Shown here: piece by piece, positions 36,169 to 44,673 of the stretch
Layout: each line of letters starts with the position of its first letter
Position numbering within the stretch: the first letter of the stretch is position 1
DNA from: Siccirubricoccus soli
GTDB taxonomy: Bacteria; Pseudomonadota; Alphaproteobacteria; Acetobacterales; Acetobacteraceae
Assembly: GCF_024178315.1 (NCBI RefSeq)
Contig: NZ_JAMZIK010000051.1
Coordinates: forward strand, 30,734-94,733
Direction of reading: 5' to 3'
DNA length: 64,000 bases
Translations under genes and position numbers: made by a program
Notes under the pieces: model-generated
Seen by the model: only the letters and a program-made list of their open reading frames with translations
What the model was told of the DNA's origin: nothing
The model's database searches: none

Positions 36169-37116
36169 ATGCGGCGGCATGCCTGGGCGCTGGGGCTTGT
36201 GCTGCTCACCGCCATGCCGGCGGCGGCACAGTACCCCGAGCGGCCCGTCACCATCATCCACAATTACGGTCCCGGCACCGCCTCCGACGCCACGGCCCGC
36301 ACCATTGCCGAGGCCTTCGCGGCGCATTTCGGCAAGCCCTTCCCCGTGCTGAACCGGGACGGCGCGGCGGGGGTGGTGGGGGCCCGCGCCCTCGCCGGCA
36401 GCCCACCGGATGGCTACACCCTGATGGTCGGGCCGATGACGGCGCTGACCTCGCAGCCGCATCTGGTGCGGGATACCGGGCTCTCGCCGGAGGCGGTGGC
36501 GCCGGTCTGCAACATTTCCGCCAACATGCTCGGCATCGTGGTGCGGGCGGACAGCCCGTGGCGGACCGGGCCCGACATCGTCGCGGCGGCGAAGCAGCGG
36601 CAGCTGATCTATGGCGCGACCGGGGTGGTTTCGCTGACCGCGCTCGGCGTCCACCGGATGCAGGCGGCGGCCGGGGGAGAGTATCAGTCGGTGGCCTTCC
36701 GCAGCGACGGCGCCTCGCTGACCGAGCTGCTGGCCGGACGGCTGGATTTCTCGGCGACGCTGATCGCCAATGCGACGCCGCAGATCAGGGCCGGGGCGCT
36801 GCGGCTGGTGGGCGCCTTCGCCGACCGCCGCTACCCGGACTTCCCCGAGGTGCCGACGCTGCCGGAGCAGGGCATCGCCGCCGAGCAGATGAGCTATGCC
36901 GGGCTGATCGCCCCGCGCGGCACGCCGGAGCCGGTGCTGGCGGCGCTGGAGGCGGCCTGCGCCGCCGCCATCGGCTCGGCGCCCTTCCAGCGGGCGGTGG
37001 CGCAGTACGGCATCGTGGTGGACCACCGCGGCCGGGCGGAATTCGCGGCGCTGCTGGCCAGGGAGTATCGGAGCCTCGGCTCGGTGCTGCGCGACCTGCG
37101 GGTCCAGCCGGAGTGA
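36169..37116 (+). CDS. Bug-family tripartite tricarboxylate transporter substrate-binding protein
   Basis: A 315-residue periplasmic protein with a signal peptide (WALGLVLLTAMPAAAQ) followed by YPERPVTIIHNYGPGTASDATARTIAEAF, the N-terminal signature of Bug/TctC receptors. VLNRDGAAGVVGARALAGSPPDGYTLMVG and TLPEQGIAA are also typical. It captures a small carboxylate or other organic ligand. No TctA/TctB membrane genes are nearby, which is usual for the large orphan Bug set of such bacteria. The ATG at 36169 has GGGAGGGAGGG upstream. A cyclase-family gene follows after 262 bp. Confidence 0.88.
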   Translation: MRRHAWALGLVLLTAMPAAAQYPERPVTIIHNYGPGTASDATARTIAEAFAAHFGKPFPVLNRDGAAGVVGARALAGSPPDGYTLMVGPMTALTSQPHLVRDTGLSPEAVAPVCNISANMLGIVVRADSPWRTGPDIVAAAKQRQLIYGATGVVSLTALGVHRMQAAAGGEYQSVAFRSDGASLTELLAGRLDFSATLIANATPQIRAGALRLVGAFADRRYPDFPEVPTLPEQGIAAEQMSYAGLIAPRGTPEPVLAALEAACAAAIGSAPFQRAVAQYGIVVDHRGRAEFAALLAREYRSLGSVLRDLRVQPE

Positions 37117-37378
37117 GGGCCTCCACAGCCGGCCGCCGGTGCCCGCTGCGGCGGGCGGTGCGGATCGTGGTCGGGGCAGGCGCCGGGCTGCACATCCGGT
37201 CGGCCGGGCATGGCCGAGGCGTGAGCGCAGCCGGGCGGCATTGCCGGCCCCTGCCCTTCCCTCACCCGCCGTATGCCGCGACGGCCCGGGCGGCGCCGGA
37301 TGAGCGCGACCCGGCCCGGCCGGTTTGACCCGCCCCGAGAGTGGCACCTACCGTGCGGCGAGTATCAGGGGGAACGCC

Positions 37379-38167
37379 ATGCCGCGCCGCATCATCGACA
37401 TCTCCGTGCCGCTCAAGGCCGGGATCAAATCCGACCCGCCCTGGGCCCTGCCGAAGATCGACTACCACGACCACAAGATGACGGCGCCGCCCATCGCCGA
37501 GTATTTCGGCATCTCCCTGGACCAGCTGCCGGAGGGGAATTACGCGGCGCGGGAGCAGGTGCAGATCTCCACCCATGCCGGCACGCATCTGGATGCGCCC
37601 TACCATTTCTTTCCCCGCCAGGATGAGCGGCTGACGCCCGGCGGCCGTCCCTCGCTGCGGATCGACGAGGTGCCGCTCGACTGGTGCTTCCAGCCCGGGG
37701 TGAAGCTGGATTTCCGCGCCCTGCCGGATGGCTACACGGTGCAGCCCGAGGATGTACAGCGGGAGCTGGCGCGGATCGGCCATAGCTTGCAGCCGCTCGA
37801 GATCGTGGTGGTGAACACCCGCGCCGGCAGCCGGTATGGCGAGGACGACTACATCGATGCCGGCTGCGGCATGGGCAAGGCGGCGACGCTCTGGCTGCTG
37901 GAACAGGGGGTGCGGGTGACCGGCACCGATGCCTGGTCCTGGGACGTGCCCTTCAGCGTGACGAAGCAGCGCTTGGCGGAAGGCGCCGACCCCGGGATCA
38001 TCTGGGAAGGCCACCGCGCGGGCCGGGAGATCGGCTACTGCCACATCGAGAAGCTGCACAATCTGGAAGCGCTGCCATCGGATGGCTTCATGGTGGCCTG
38101 CTTCCCGGTGAAGGTGCACCGGGGCTCCGCCGGCTGGACCCGGGCGGTGGCGATCTTCCAGGACTGA
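37379..38167 (+). CDS. Cyclase-family (kynurenine formamidase-like) hydrolase, paralogue 1
   Basis: A 262-residue metal-dependent hydrolase. The N-terminal IIDISVPLKAGIKSDPP, the metal-binding STHAGTHLDAPYHFF (HxGTHxDxP) and DDYIDAGCGMGKAATLWL define the cyclase superfamily that includes KynB, isatin hydrolase and polyketide cyclases. It is a near full-length, gapless match (about 70% by eye) to the gene at 42106-42894. AGGGGGAA precedes the ATG. Isatin hydrolase or formamidase activity is possible but not shown. A hairpin (38172-38201) follows the stop at once. Confidence 0.85.
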   Translation: MPRRIIDISVPLKAGIKSDPPWALPKIDYHDHKMTAPPIAEYFGISLDQLPEGNYAAREQVQISTHAGTHLDAPYHFFPRQDERLTPGGRPSLRIDEVPLDWCFQPGVKLDFRALPDGYTVQPEDVQRELARIGHSLQPLEIVVVNTRAGSRYGEDDYIDAGCGMGKAATLWLLEQGVRVTGTDAWSWDVPFSVTKQRLAEGADPGIIWEGHRAGREIGYCHIEKLHNLEALPSDGFMVACFPVKVHRGSAGWTRAVAIFQD

Positions 38168-38171
38168 TACT

Positions 38172-38201
38172 CGGTTCGGAACGTCCTGACGTTCCGAGCC
38201 G
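38172..38201 (+). terminator. Terminator-like hairpin after cyclase gene
   Basis: GGTTCGGAACGT (38173-38184) pairs with ACGTTCCGAGCC (38189-38200) around CCTG, with one G-T pair, and a flanking C-G pair extends the stem. It starts five bases after the cyclase stop. There is no T-tract. Confidence 0.5.
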
Positions 38202-38448
38202 GATATGGCGCGCAGCTGGTGTGGCGACTGCGCGCCGCGAAGCCCGGGATTGAGGCGCAGCCCCGGGACAGCCGCGCAGCCTTCCGCGGGCGGAGGCGGC
38301 TTTGGCCGGCACATTCGCCACGCGGCGGCCAATCGCCGAGACGGTTCCGCCCTGGCCTGAAAATGCGCCGCCCCCGGTTGCCGGGACGGGGCGGGCCGAT
38401 TATGGTCCGCGCCCCACGCCCGTTGGACCAGAGCGGGCGGCGCGGTAC
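38202..38448 (+). other. Gap between cyclase gene and tRNA-Ser
   Basis: About 250 bp, G+C-rich at first. I see no convincing coding frame or repeat. The tRNA promoter is presumably in the last 60 bases but no clear -35/-10 pair stands out. Confidence 0.3.
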
Positions 38449-38539
38449 GGATGGGTGGCCGAGCGGTCGAAGGCGCGCGCCTGGAAAGTGCGTATACGTC
38501 AAAAGCGTATCGTGGGTTCGAATCCCACCCCATCCGCCA
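38449..38539 (+). tRNA. tRNA-Ser (anticodon GGA)
   Basis: A 91-nt class II tRNA with encoded CCA. The acceptor stem GGATGGG pairs with CCCATCC. The D arm is GCCGAGCGGTCGAAGGC, and the anticodon stem is CGCGC/GTGCG with loop CTGGAAA, giving anticodon GGA (reads UCC/UCU). A long variable arm with stem ATACG/CGTAT marks it as Ser/Leu type. The T arm GTGGGTTCGAATCCCAC is perfect, and the discriminator base is G, as in tRNA-Ser. Confidence 0.97.
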
Positions 38540-38745
38540 GCGCCAGTTGAGAATCACCTTCTGCGAATCCGGCGCTGAGCCCCGTGGGGTTCGGAGTGCG
38601 CAGCCATGCGCATGGGGTGACACCCGCCACACTGAACGCGCGGGGCGCCGGCATTGCTGTCGGCACGCTCGCCCCGGCTGCGTCGCCGGGCCGGGGCGGG
38701 CGTGCAAATGGCGGGCGCCCGCTGGGTCGCCCTACCGATCCCGCC

Positions 38746-39076
38746 TAGAGCGGTTTCCGTTCGCACTGGCTCACGGAGCCCGCTCTCGGTTGTGGTTATA
38801 GCGAGCAAATACCTCCGATCCGATGATTCCATCTGATCGGAGTTTGCTCTAGAGCAGCCTCCGACCTGATGGATGACGCCGTGATCCACCAGGTCGGAGA
38901 TAAGCTGCTCTAGATCTTATGTTTCTAGGACAAGAAATCCGATCAGGTGGTTCCAACCGGTCGGATTTCTCTAGAGCAGATCGCCGTAGGGCGGCAGCGC
39001 CCGAAGGCGTGAATCTGCTCTGCAAACAAAGGCGTAGAGCGTTTTCGGTGAACGCCTGTAAACCGAAAACGCTCTA
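38746..39076. repeat. Array of six consecutive TAGAGC-bounded palindromes
   Basis: Six hairpins lie head to tail. (1) 38747-38786: AGAGCGG/CCGCTCT. (2) 38803-38849: GAGCAAA..CTCCGATC/GATCGGAG..TTTGCTC. (3) 38850-38912: TAGAGCAGC CTCCGACCTG / CAGGTCGGAG GCTGCTCTA. (4) 38924-38975: TCTAG, AGAAATCCGA/TCGGATTTCT, CTAGA. (5) 38973-39021: AGAGCAGAT/ATCTGCTCT. (6) 39035-39076: TAGAGCGTTTTCGGT/ACCGAAAACGCTCTA. Tips share AGAGC or TAGAGC while the stem cores all differ, so pairing is kept and sequence is not. The array is richer in A+T than the surroundings, and hairpin 6 contains the stop codon of the dehydrogenase gene. Confidence 0.8.
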
Positions 39077-40342
39077 GCTGGTGAAGAACTGCTGAGTCCC
39101 GTGTGCCTCGATGGCGCCCGCCAGGCGCGAGAGGGCATGGATATAGGCCGCCGTGCGCGGGGAGACCTGCCGCTCGCGCGCAATGGCCCAGACCTTGCTG
39201 CCCTCCCGCTCCATGAGCGCCTTCAGGCGCTGGTGCACTTCCTCGACCGGCCAGTAGAAGCCCTGCCGGTTCTGCACCCATTCGAAGTAGGAGACCGTGA
39301 CGCCGCCGGCATTCGCCAGGATATCCGGCAGGATGACGACCTTCCGCGCCTCCAGGATGCGATCCGCCTCCGGCGTGACTGGGCCGTTGGCGAGTTCGAG
39401 CACCACCCGGGCGCGGACCCGCTCGGCATTCCCCTCATGGACCATGTTCTCGAGGGCCGCGGGGACCAGCAGGTCGCAGTCCACAGCGACCAGATCCTCG
39501 GGCGCCAGCGGCTTCACGCCGCCCTGCCCGGCGATGGCCGTCACCGGCTGGCCGGTGTCCTTAGCACGCAGCAAGGCGTCCAGATCCAGGCCCTCGGGGT
39601 GATACACCGCACCGCGCGAATCCGAGACGGCAACGATGCGGTGCCCGTCCGCCGCCAACAGCTTGGCGATGAACTGGCCGGCATTGCCGAAGCCCTGTAC
39701 CGCGACGCGCATCCGGCCATCCAGGCCGAGATCGCGGGCCAAGCGGGACACCAGGTAGTAGCCGCCGCGCGCGGTCGCATCCTCGCGGCCAAGCGAGCCA
39801 CCAAGGGCGATCGGCTTGCCCGTGATCACCGCGGGGACGGATTGGCCGACGATCGTGGAATACTCATCCGCCATCCAGCCCATGATCATGGCGTTCGTGT
39901 AGACGTCGGGCGCCGGAATGTCCCGGTCCGGCCCGATGATCCGGGAGAATGCCTGCACATAGGCGCGCGACAGCCGCTCCAGCTCCGCCTTGGAGAGGGA
40001 CCGGGGATCGACCCGCACGGCGCCCTTGCCGCCACCGTAGGGCAGATCCATGACGGCGCATTTGAAGGTCATCCAGAAGGCGAGGGTTTCGACCTCCTCG
40101 ACCGTGGCCTCGGGGTGGAAGCGAATGCCACCCTTGGTCGGCCCCCGCGTGTCGTCATAGCGACAGCGCCAGGCAAGAAACGACTTCCGCGAGCCATCAT
40201 CCATCCGGATCGTCAGCCGGACCTTGGTAGTCTCCCGAGGATATTTCAGCCGCTCGAGCACATCCCCATCGATCTGAAGATGCCGCGCCGCCTCATCCAG
40301 GCGGGTAAGCGCCAGGTCGAGGATGTTGTCTCTCTCCAACAT
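39074..40342 (-). CDS. Glu/Leu/Phe/Val dehydrogenase (glutamate dehydrogenase type)
   Basis: A 422-residue amino-acid dehydrogenase. FLAWRCRYDDTRGPTKGGIRFHPEATVEEVETLAFWMTFKCAVMDLPYGGGKGAV contains the substrate-binding and catalytic Lys (GGGKG) regions. PAPDVYTNAMIMGWMADEY carries the catalytic Asp, and RVAVQGFGNAGQFIAKLL is the dinucleotide-binding motif. The family reversibly deaminates glutamate or branched/aromatic amino acids; GDH is most likely from length. ATG at 40342 is favoured over 40423, which adds unrelated residues. The stop codon lies inside the last TAGAGC hairpin. Confidence 0.9.
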   Translation of the reverse strand: MLERDNILDLALTRLDEAARHLQIDGDVLERLKYPRETTKVRLTIRMDDGSRKSFLAWRCRYDDTRGPTKGGIRFHPEATVEEVETLAFWMTFKCAVMDLPYGGGKGAVRVDPRSLSKAELERLSRAYVQAFSRIIGPDRDIPAPDVYTNAMIMGWMADEYSTIVGQSVPAVITGKPIALGGSLGREDATARGGYYLVSRLARDLGLDGRMRVAVQGFGNAGQFIAKLLAADGHRIVAVSDSRGAVYHPEGLDLDALLRAKDTGQPVTAIAGQGGVKPLAPEDLVAVDCDLLVPAALENMVHEGNAERVRARVVLELANGPVTPEADRILEARKVVILPDILANAGGVTVSYFEWVQNRQGFYWPVEEVHQRLKALMEREGSKVWAIARERQVSPRTAAYIHALSRLAGAIEAHGTQQFFTS

Positions 40343-40766
40343 GTTTTGAACTCTTCGGTCAAAGGAGCTGGCGTTATCGGGCGCCAGGGCGAACCGGATC
40401 GCATGGCATGCCGAGGCATGCAACTCCTCTGCCTCGGAAACCAGGCGATATTGGCGCCGGCCAGCGCCCGACGGCGTTCGCCCGACGCAGCCGGGGACGC
40501 TTGGCGGTGCCGTACCCTGTCCGCTGCCAGCGCGTTGCGCGGCGCGTTCCCTGCCGGGCAGGTCGCGCCCCGGGAGTGCCGACAGCCGGTATGTCCAGAC
40601 CTCGACGGGCCAAGGCCCAACCCGTCCGCTCGCCGGCGTTCAGCCGCGTCCGCACAGCATGCCCGGCACGGAGCCACCCGCCGAAACAGCCAGCATCGGA
40701 GGCAAGCCCCTCCCTGGTGGCCTGCCACGGGGGCCTCGGCGCCCTGGGGGCGGCTCGGCGCTGTGC
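40343..40766 (-). other. 424-bp gap upstream of the dehydrogenase gene
   Basis: Non-coding as far as I can tell. The notable element is a hairpin, CCGAGGCA (40411-40418) with TGCCTCGG (40430-40437), next to repeated GGCATGC words (40404-40420). It lies about 70-95 bp upstream of the dehydrogenase start and could be an operator or leader hairpin. Nothing else is recognisable. Confidence 0.35.
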
Positions 40767-41738
40767 TTAACCCTCCAGCGTGATGTGCGCCTCGCGCACC
40801 ACCTTGCCCCAGCGTGCGGCCTCCGCCTTCAGGTATTCGGCATAGCGGGCGGGGCCATAGCCCAGCTGGCTGAAGCCGTTGGTCTTCAACGTCTCGGCGA
40901 AGTCGGCGGTGGAGAGGACCTCCGCCACGGCGGCGTGCAGCGCCTCCGCCACGGGGCGCGGCGTGCCGGGGGCGGCGAGCAGCCCGATCCAGGCATCGGC
41001 AATCACCGGCATGCCGGCCTCCGCCATGGTCGGCACCTCCGGCACCAGAGGGAAGCGCTCGGCCGAAAGCACGGCCAGCATATTGGAACGGCCACGCTGC
41101 GGCTGGCCCACCGCCACGGGCACCACCGTGACATCGACCTGGTCCGCCGTGGCGGCGAGCATGGCCGGCCCGGCCCCGCCATAGGGAATGTGCGTGAGGT
41201 CGAGGCGCGCCGCCTGCTTCACCATCTCCCCCGCGGCGTGGGAGACGGTGGCGACGCCATAGGAGCCATAGGTGAGCGCCGGCTGCGCGCCGCGGGCCTT
41301 TTCCAGGAATTGCTGAAGGTTGGCAGTGCCGAGGCCGGGCCGCGCGATCAGCGCCATGACCACATTGGCGATGCCGGTGACGGGGACGAAATCCTCCGCC
41401 CTGAAGGGCAGCTTCGGGTTCGCCGCCGGCATAACGGTATGGGTGTCGCAGGTGGCGAGGATCAGCGCATGGCCATCCGCCGGCGAGGCCAGGATGTTCT
41501 GGCTGGCGACGACGCCGACGCCGCCCGGCCGGTCCTCCACCACCAGGGGCTGGCCCAGCCGGTCGCCGAGACGCTGGGAGATGAGGCGGGCGAGCATGTC
41601 CGTGGCGCCGCCCGGCGGGAAGGGCACGACGACGCGCACCGGCCGGTTGGGGCGCCAGGGCGCCTGGGCCAGGGCGGGCATGGCCAGCATGGGCGTGGCC
41701 AGAGCGCCGAGCAGCAGGCCGCGACGGGTGGGCAGCAT
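40767..41738 (-). CDS. Bug-family tripartite tricarboxylate transporter substrate-binding protein
   Basis: A 323-residue periplasmic receptor. The signal peptide (TRRGLLLGALATPMLAMPALAQA) is followed by PNRPVRVVVPFPPGGATDMLARLISQRLGDRLGQPLVVEDRPGGVGVVASQNIL, the classic Bug N-terminal signature. ADGHALILATCDTHTVMPA and PTMAEAG are also family-like. The conserved PPGG ligand loop is intact, whereas the other Bug protein of this window reads YGPGTASD. It lies downstream, same strand, of a cyclase-family gene and a monooxygenase gene, and may take up a precursor they process. Confidence 0.9.
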   Translation of the reverse strand: MLPTRRGLLLGALATPMLAMPALAQAPWRPNRPVRVVVPFPPGGATDMLARLISQRLGDRLGQPLVVEDRPGGVGVVASQNILASPADGHALILATCDTHTVMPAANPKLPFRAEDFVPVTGIANVVMALIARPGLGTANLQQFLEKARGAQPALTYGSYGVATVSHAAGEMVKQAARLDLTHIPYGGAGPAMLAATADQVDVTVVPVAVGQPQRGRSNMLAVLSAERFPLVPEVPTMAEAGMPVIADAWIGLLAAPGTPRPVAEALHAAVAEVLSTADFAETLKTNGFSQLGYGPARYAEYLKAEAARWGKVVREAHITLEG

Positions 41739-42105
41739 CTGGAGGTTTCCCCGATAGTCGTTGCCGGGACGATGCGGGAGGGCGGGGGATGGGTCAACGG
41801 GGCAAGGGGCGGCACGCCATGAGGCGCGGCGCCTCCCAGGCTCTTCCCGCCGGCGTCGAAGGGCCCGAGGAAGGCGGGGCTCCGGCCTGGCGGCCGCGGT
41901 CCTGCCCTCCGGCAAACCGACGGGACCGGCTGCACGCCAGGCAACCGGCCCTGGTGTCCCGATCCCGAATTCCCGCGGCTTTCGGGATCGGACGCCAGGC
42001 TTTGCTTTCGGTGGCCTGCCTGTCCGCTCCATTCGCTGGAAACCCGGCAAGCCTCCCGGGCGGGAGCGGGGCGGTCACGGCGCGGCCGCGCCGGCCCCCC
42101 TCCCC
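41739..42105 (-). other. 367-bp gap between cyclase paralogue 2 and Bug gene
   Basis: No coding potential recognised. A perfect 11-bp stem, CCGATCCCGAA (41959-41969) with TTCGGGATCGG (41981-41991), forms a hairpin between the two - strand genes. It may reduce read-through from the cyclase to the Bug gene. No T-tract follows on the - strand. Confidence 0.4.
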
Positions 42106-42894
42106 TCAGTCGTCGATGATCGCCACTGCCCGCGTCCAGCCGGCCGAGCCCCGGTGCACCTTCACCGGGAAGCACACCACCTGGAACGCGTCCGGCGGCA
42201 GCACCTCCAGATTGTGCAGCTTCTCGAGGTGGGAGTAGCCGATCTCCCGCCCTGCCCGGTGGCCTTCCCAGATCAGCTCCGGGCTGCCGCCCGCGGCGAT
42301 GCGGCGGCGGGTGTGGCTGAAGGGCGCGTCCCAGGACCAGCCATCGGTGCCGACCAGCCGCACCCCGCGCTCCAGCAGCCAGAGCGTCGCCGCCTTCCCC
42401 ATTCCGCAGCCGCGGTCGATGTAGTCATCCTCGCCATAGCGGGCCCCGGCGCTGGTGTTCACCACGACGATCTCGAGCGGCTTCAGCCTGTGGCCGATGC
42501 GCTTCAGCTCCGCCTCCACATCGCCGGGCTGCACCACATAGCCGTCCTCGAAATGCCGGAAATCCAGCTTCACCCCGGGCTGGTGGCACCATTCCAGCGG
42601 TACCTCGTCGATCCGCCAGGAGGGCTCGCCGCCCGGCTTCAGCCGCTCGTTCATGCGGGAGAAGTAGTGGTAGGGCGCGTCCAGATGCGTACCGTTATGG
42701 GTGGAGATGTCCACCCGCTCCACCGCCGCGTACTCGCCCTCGGGCAGGTCGGAGACCTTCACCCCCATATACTCCGCCATGCGCGGGGCGGATTGGTGGT
42801 GGTTCACATACTCGATCTTCGGCTCCATCCCCGGCGGGTCGGATTTGATCCCGGCCTTGAGCGGCACGGAGATGTCGATGAAGCGGCGGGCCAT
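42106..42894 (-). CDS. Cyclase-family (kynurenine formamidase-like) hydrolase, paralogue 2
   Basis: A 262-residue protein of the same length as the gene at 37379-38167, with FIDISVPLKAGIKSDPP, the metal site STHNGTHLDAPYHYF and DDYIDRGCGMGKAATLWL. The C-terminal FPVKVHRGSAGWTRAVAI is identical in both. It reads with the Bug gene below it and the Baeyer-Villiger-type monooxygenase above it (57 bp gap). Ring cleavage or amide/lactone hydrolysis after the monooxygenase is an attractive inference, not shown by sequence. Confidence 0.86.
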   Translation of the reverse strand: MARRFIDISVPLKAGIKSDPPGMEPKIEYVNHHQSAPRMAEYMGVKVSDLPEGEYAAVERVDISTHNGTHLDAPYHYFSRMNERLKPGGEPSWRIDEVPLEWCHQPGVKLDFRHFEDGYVVQPGDVEAELKRIGHRLKPLEIVVVNTSAGARYGEDDYIDRGCGMGKAATLWLLERGVRLVGTDGWSWDAPFSHTRRRIAAGGSPELIWEGHRAGREIGYSHLEKLHNLEVLPPDAFQVVCFPVKVHRGSAGWTRAVAIIDD

Positions 42895-42951
42895 GGCCTG
42901 TCCTCCCTTGCGGTTGGCGACGAGGCTAGCCGGCCCGGCGCAGGCTGACCA

Positions 42952-44556
42952 TCAGGCGAAGCGCAGCTCCCGGTAGCCCTCCGCCGCCACCCGCGCGGAG
43001 ATGCGCCGGTACTTCACCGCCCCGCCATAATAGCCGAGGGTGCGCCGCACCTCCTCCCGCCCCTCGACATTGCGGTTCACCCCGGTCTGCCAGGAAGCCA
43101 CCTGGGTGAAGAGCAGCCCGGCGGCCGCTTTCTCGACATGCTGCGCCCAATCCTCCACCGCTGCCTCCCGCGCCTCCACGCGCCGGTGGCCATGCTCGCG
43201 CATGTAGCGGACGAGGCCGGTGAGCCAGTCCACGATCTCCTCGATGTTGCGCGGGATGTTGCCGCGGGCGGTGTGGGGGCCGAGGACCATCAGCATGTTC
43301 GGGAAGCCCTCCGCTAGCACGCCGAGGAAGGTGCGCGGGGTGCCCCGCCAATCCTCCCGGAGGCTGCGCCCGCCCGGGCCGGTGATGGCGATGCGGTCAT
43401 AGGGGCCGGTCACGCCGTCGAAGCCGGTGGCGTAGATCAGGATGTCGAATTCATGCTCCCGCTCGCTGGTCCGGATGCCGCGGGGGGTGATGCGCTCGAT
43501 CGGCGTCTCGTTGATGTCCACCAGCTCGACATTGGGCTGGTTGTACACCTCGTAATAGCCGCTCTCGAGCGGCAGGCGGCGGGTGCCGAAGCCGTGGTTC
43601 TTCGGGATCAGCTTCTCCGCCGTGACGGGGTCCTTCACCCGCTCGCGGATCTTCTTCTTGGCCCATTCCGTCATCAGGGCATTCGCCGCCGGGTCCACCA
43701 GCACGTCGCGGAAATTGCCGACCCAGATGCCGAAGCCCGGCTCGGCATAGAGCTTCTCCCAGAAGGCCTCGCGCTCTTCAGGCGAGACATCCAGCGCGCG
43801 GCGCGGATCGGCCTGGTGGATGAAGCAGGTATCGGTCTGGCGGCAGCGCTCGAAGATCTCGGCATAGCTCGCCTTGATCTGCGCCTGCTCCTCCGGCGTG
43901 ATCGGGCGGTTGTGCAGCGGCGCCGCCCAGTTCGGCGTGCGCTGGAATACCGTGAGGTGCCCGACCTCCTTGGCGATGGTCTGGATGGTCTGGATGGCCG
44001 TCGCGCCGGTGCCGATGATGCCGACGCGCTTGCCGCGGAGATCGACGCCTTCCCGCGGCCAGCGGGCGGTGTGGAAGGCGGGGCCGGCGAAATCGTCCCG
44101 CCCGGGGATGTTCGGCAGGGTATAGGCGGAAAGCGGCCCGAGGGCGGTGATGAGCAGGGGCGCGCTCGCCTGCTCGCCGCTTTCCAGGGTGATGGTCCAG
44201 CGCGTCGCCGCCTCGTCCCAGGTCGCGGCGGTGACGCGGCTGTGGAACTGCATGTCCCGCCGCAGGTCGAATTTGTCGGCGACGTGGTTCAGGTAGCGCA
44301 GCGTGTCCGGCTGCGCGGCGAAATGCTCCGGCCATTCCCATTCCTGCAGCAGCTCCTGGCTGAAGGAATAGCCATAGGACCAGCTTTCGGAATCGAAGCG
44401 GGCGCCGGGGTAGCGGTTCCAGTACCAAGTGCCGCCGACATCGCTGCCGGCCTCGAAGACGCGGACGCGCATGCCGAGCTCCCGCAGCCGGTAGAGCTGA
44501 TACATGCCGGCGATGCCGGCGCCGATGATGATGGCCTCGTAGCCGGGCTGCGCCAT
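42952..44556 (-). CDS. FAD-dependent Baeyer-Villiger-type monooxygenase
   Basis: A 534-residue flavoprotein. The N-terminal FAD motif is IIIGAGIAGMYQLYRLRELG, and GGTWYWNRYPGARFDSES is typical of cyclohexanone monooxygenase relatives. The fingerprint FxGxxxHTxxWP reads FAGPAFHTARWP, and the NADPH motif is VGIIGTGATAIQTIQTIA. Such enzymes insert oxygen next to a ketone to give esters or lactones, using NADPH and O2. Upstream of the cyclase and Bug genes on the same strand, it suggests a catabolic unit for a cyclic or aromatic ketone. The substrate is unknown. Confidence 0.9.
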   Translation of the reverse strand: MAQPGYEAIIIGAGIAGMYQLYRLRELGMRVRVFEAGSDVGGTWYWNRYPGARFDSESWSYGYSFSQELLQEWEWPEHFAAQPDTLRYLNHVADKFDLRRDMQFHSRVTAATWDEAATRWTITLESGEQASAPLLITALGPLSAYTLPNIPGRDDFAGPAFHTARWPREGVDLRGKRVGIIGTGATAIQTIQTIAKEVGHLTVFQRTPNWAAPLHNRPITPEEQAQIKASYAEIFERCRQTDTCFIHQADPRRALDVSPEEREAFWEKLYAEPGFGIWVGNFRDVLVDPAANALMTEWAKKKIRERVKDPVTAEKLIPKNHGFGTRRLPLESGYYEVYNQPNVELVDINETPIERITPRGIRTSEREHEFDILIYATGFDGVTGPYDRIAITGPGGRSLREDWRGTPRTFLGVLAEGFPNMLMVLGPHTARGNIPRNIEEIVDWLTGLVRYMREHGHRRVEAREAAVEDWAQHVEKAAAGLLFTQVASWQTGVNRNVEGREEVRRTLGYYGGAVKYRRISARVAAEGYRELRFA

Positions 44557-44673
44557 GCAGGCCTCCTCCCCTTCCCCGAACCGGGGTTGGGAAAGAGCTT
44601 AGCAGGCTATCGGAAATGGGAAACGGGGGGCTCCGGGGTCCTGCCGGCTCAGCCCACGGATCCGAGCTTACAC

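Noticed and set aside
38746..39076. The hairpin array as a CRISPR array.
   Set aside because: There are no identical direct repeats with unique spacers. Units are palindromes with different stems, and no cas genes are in the window.
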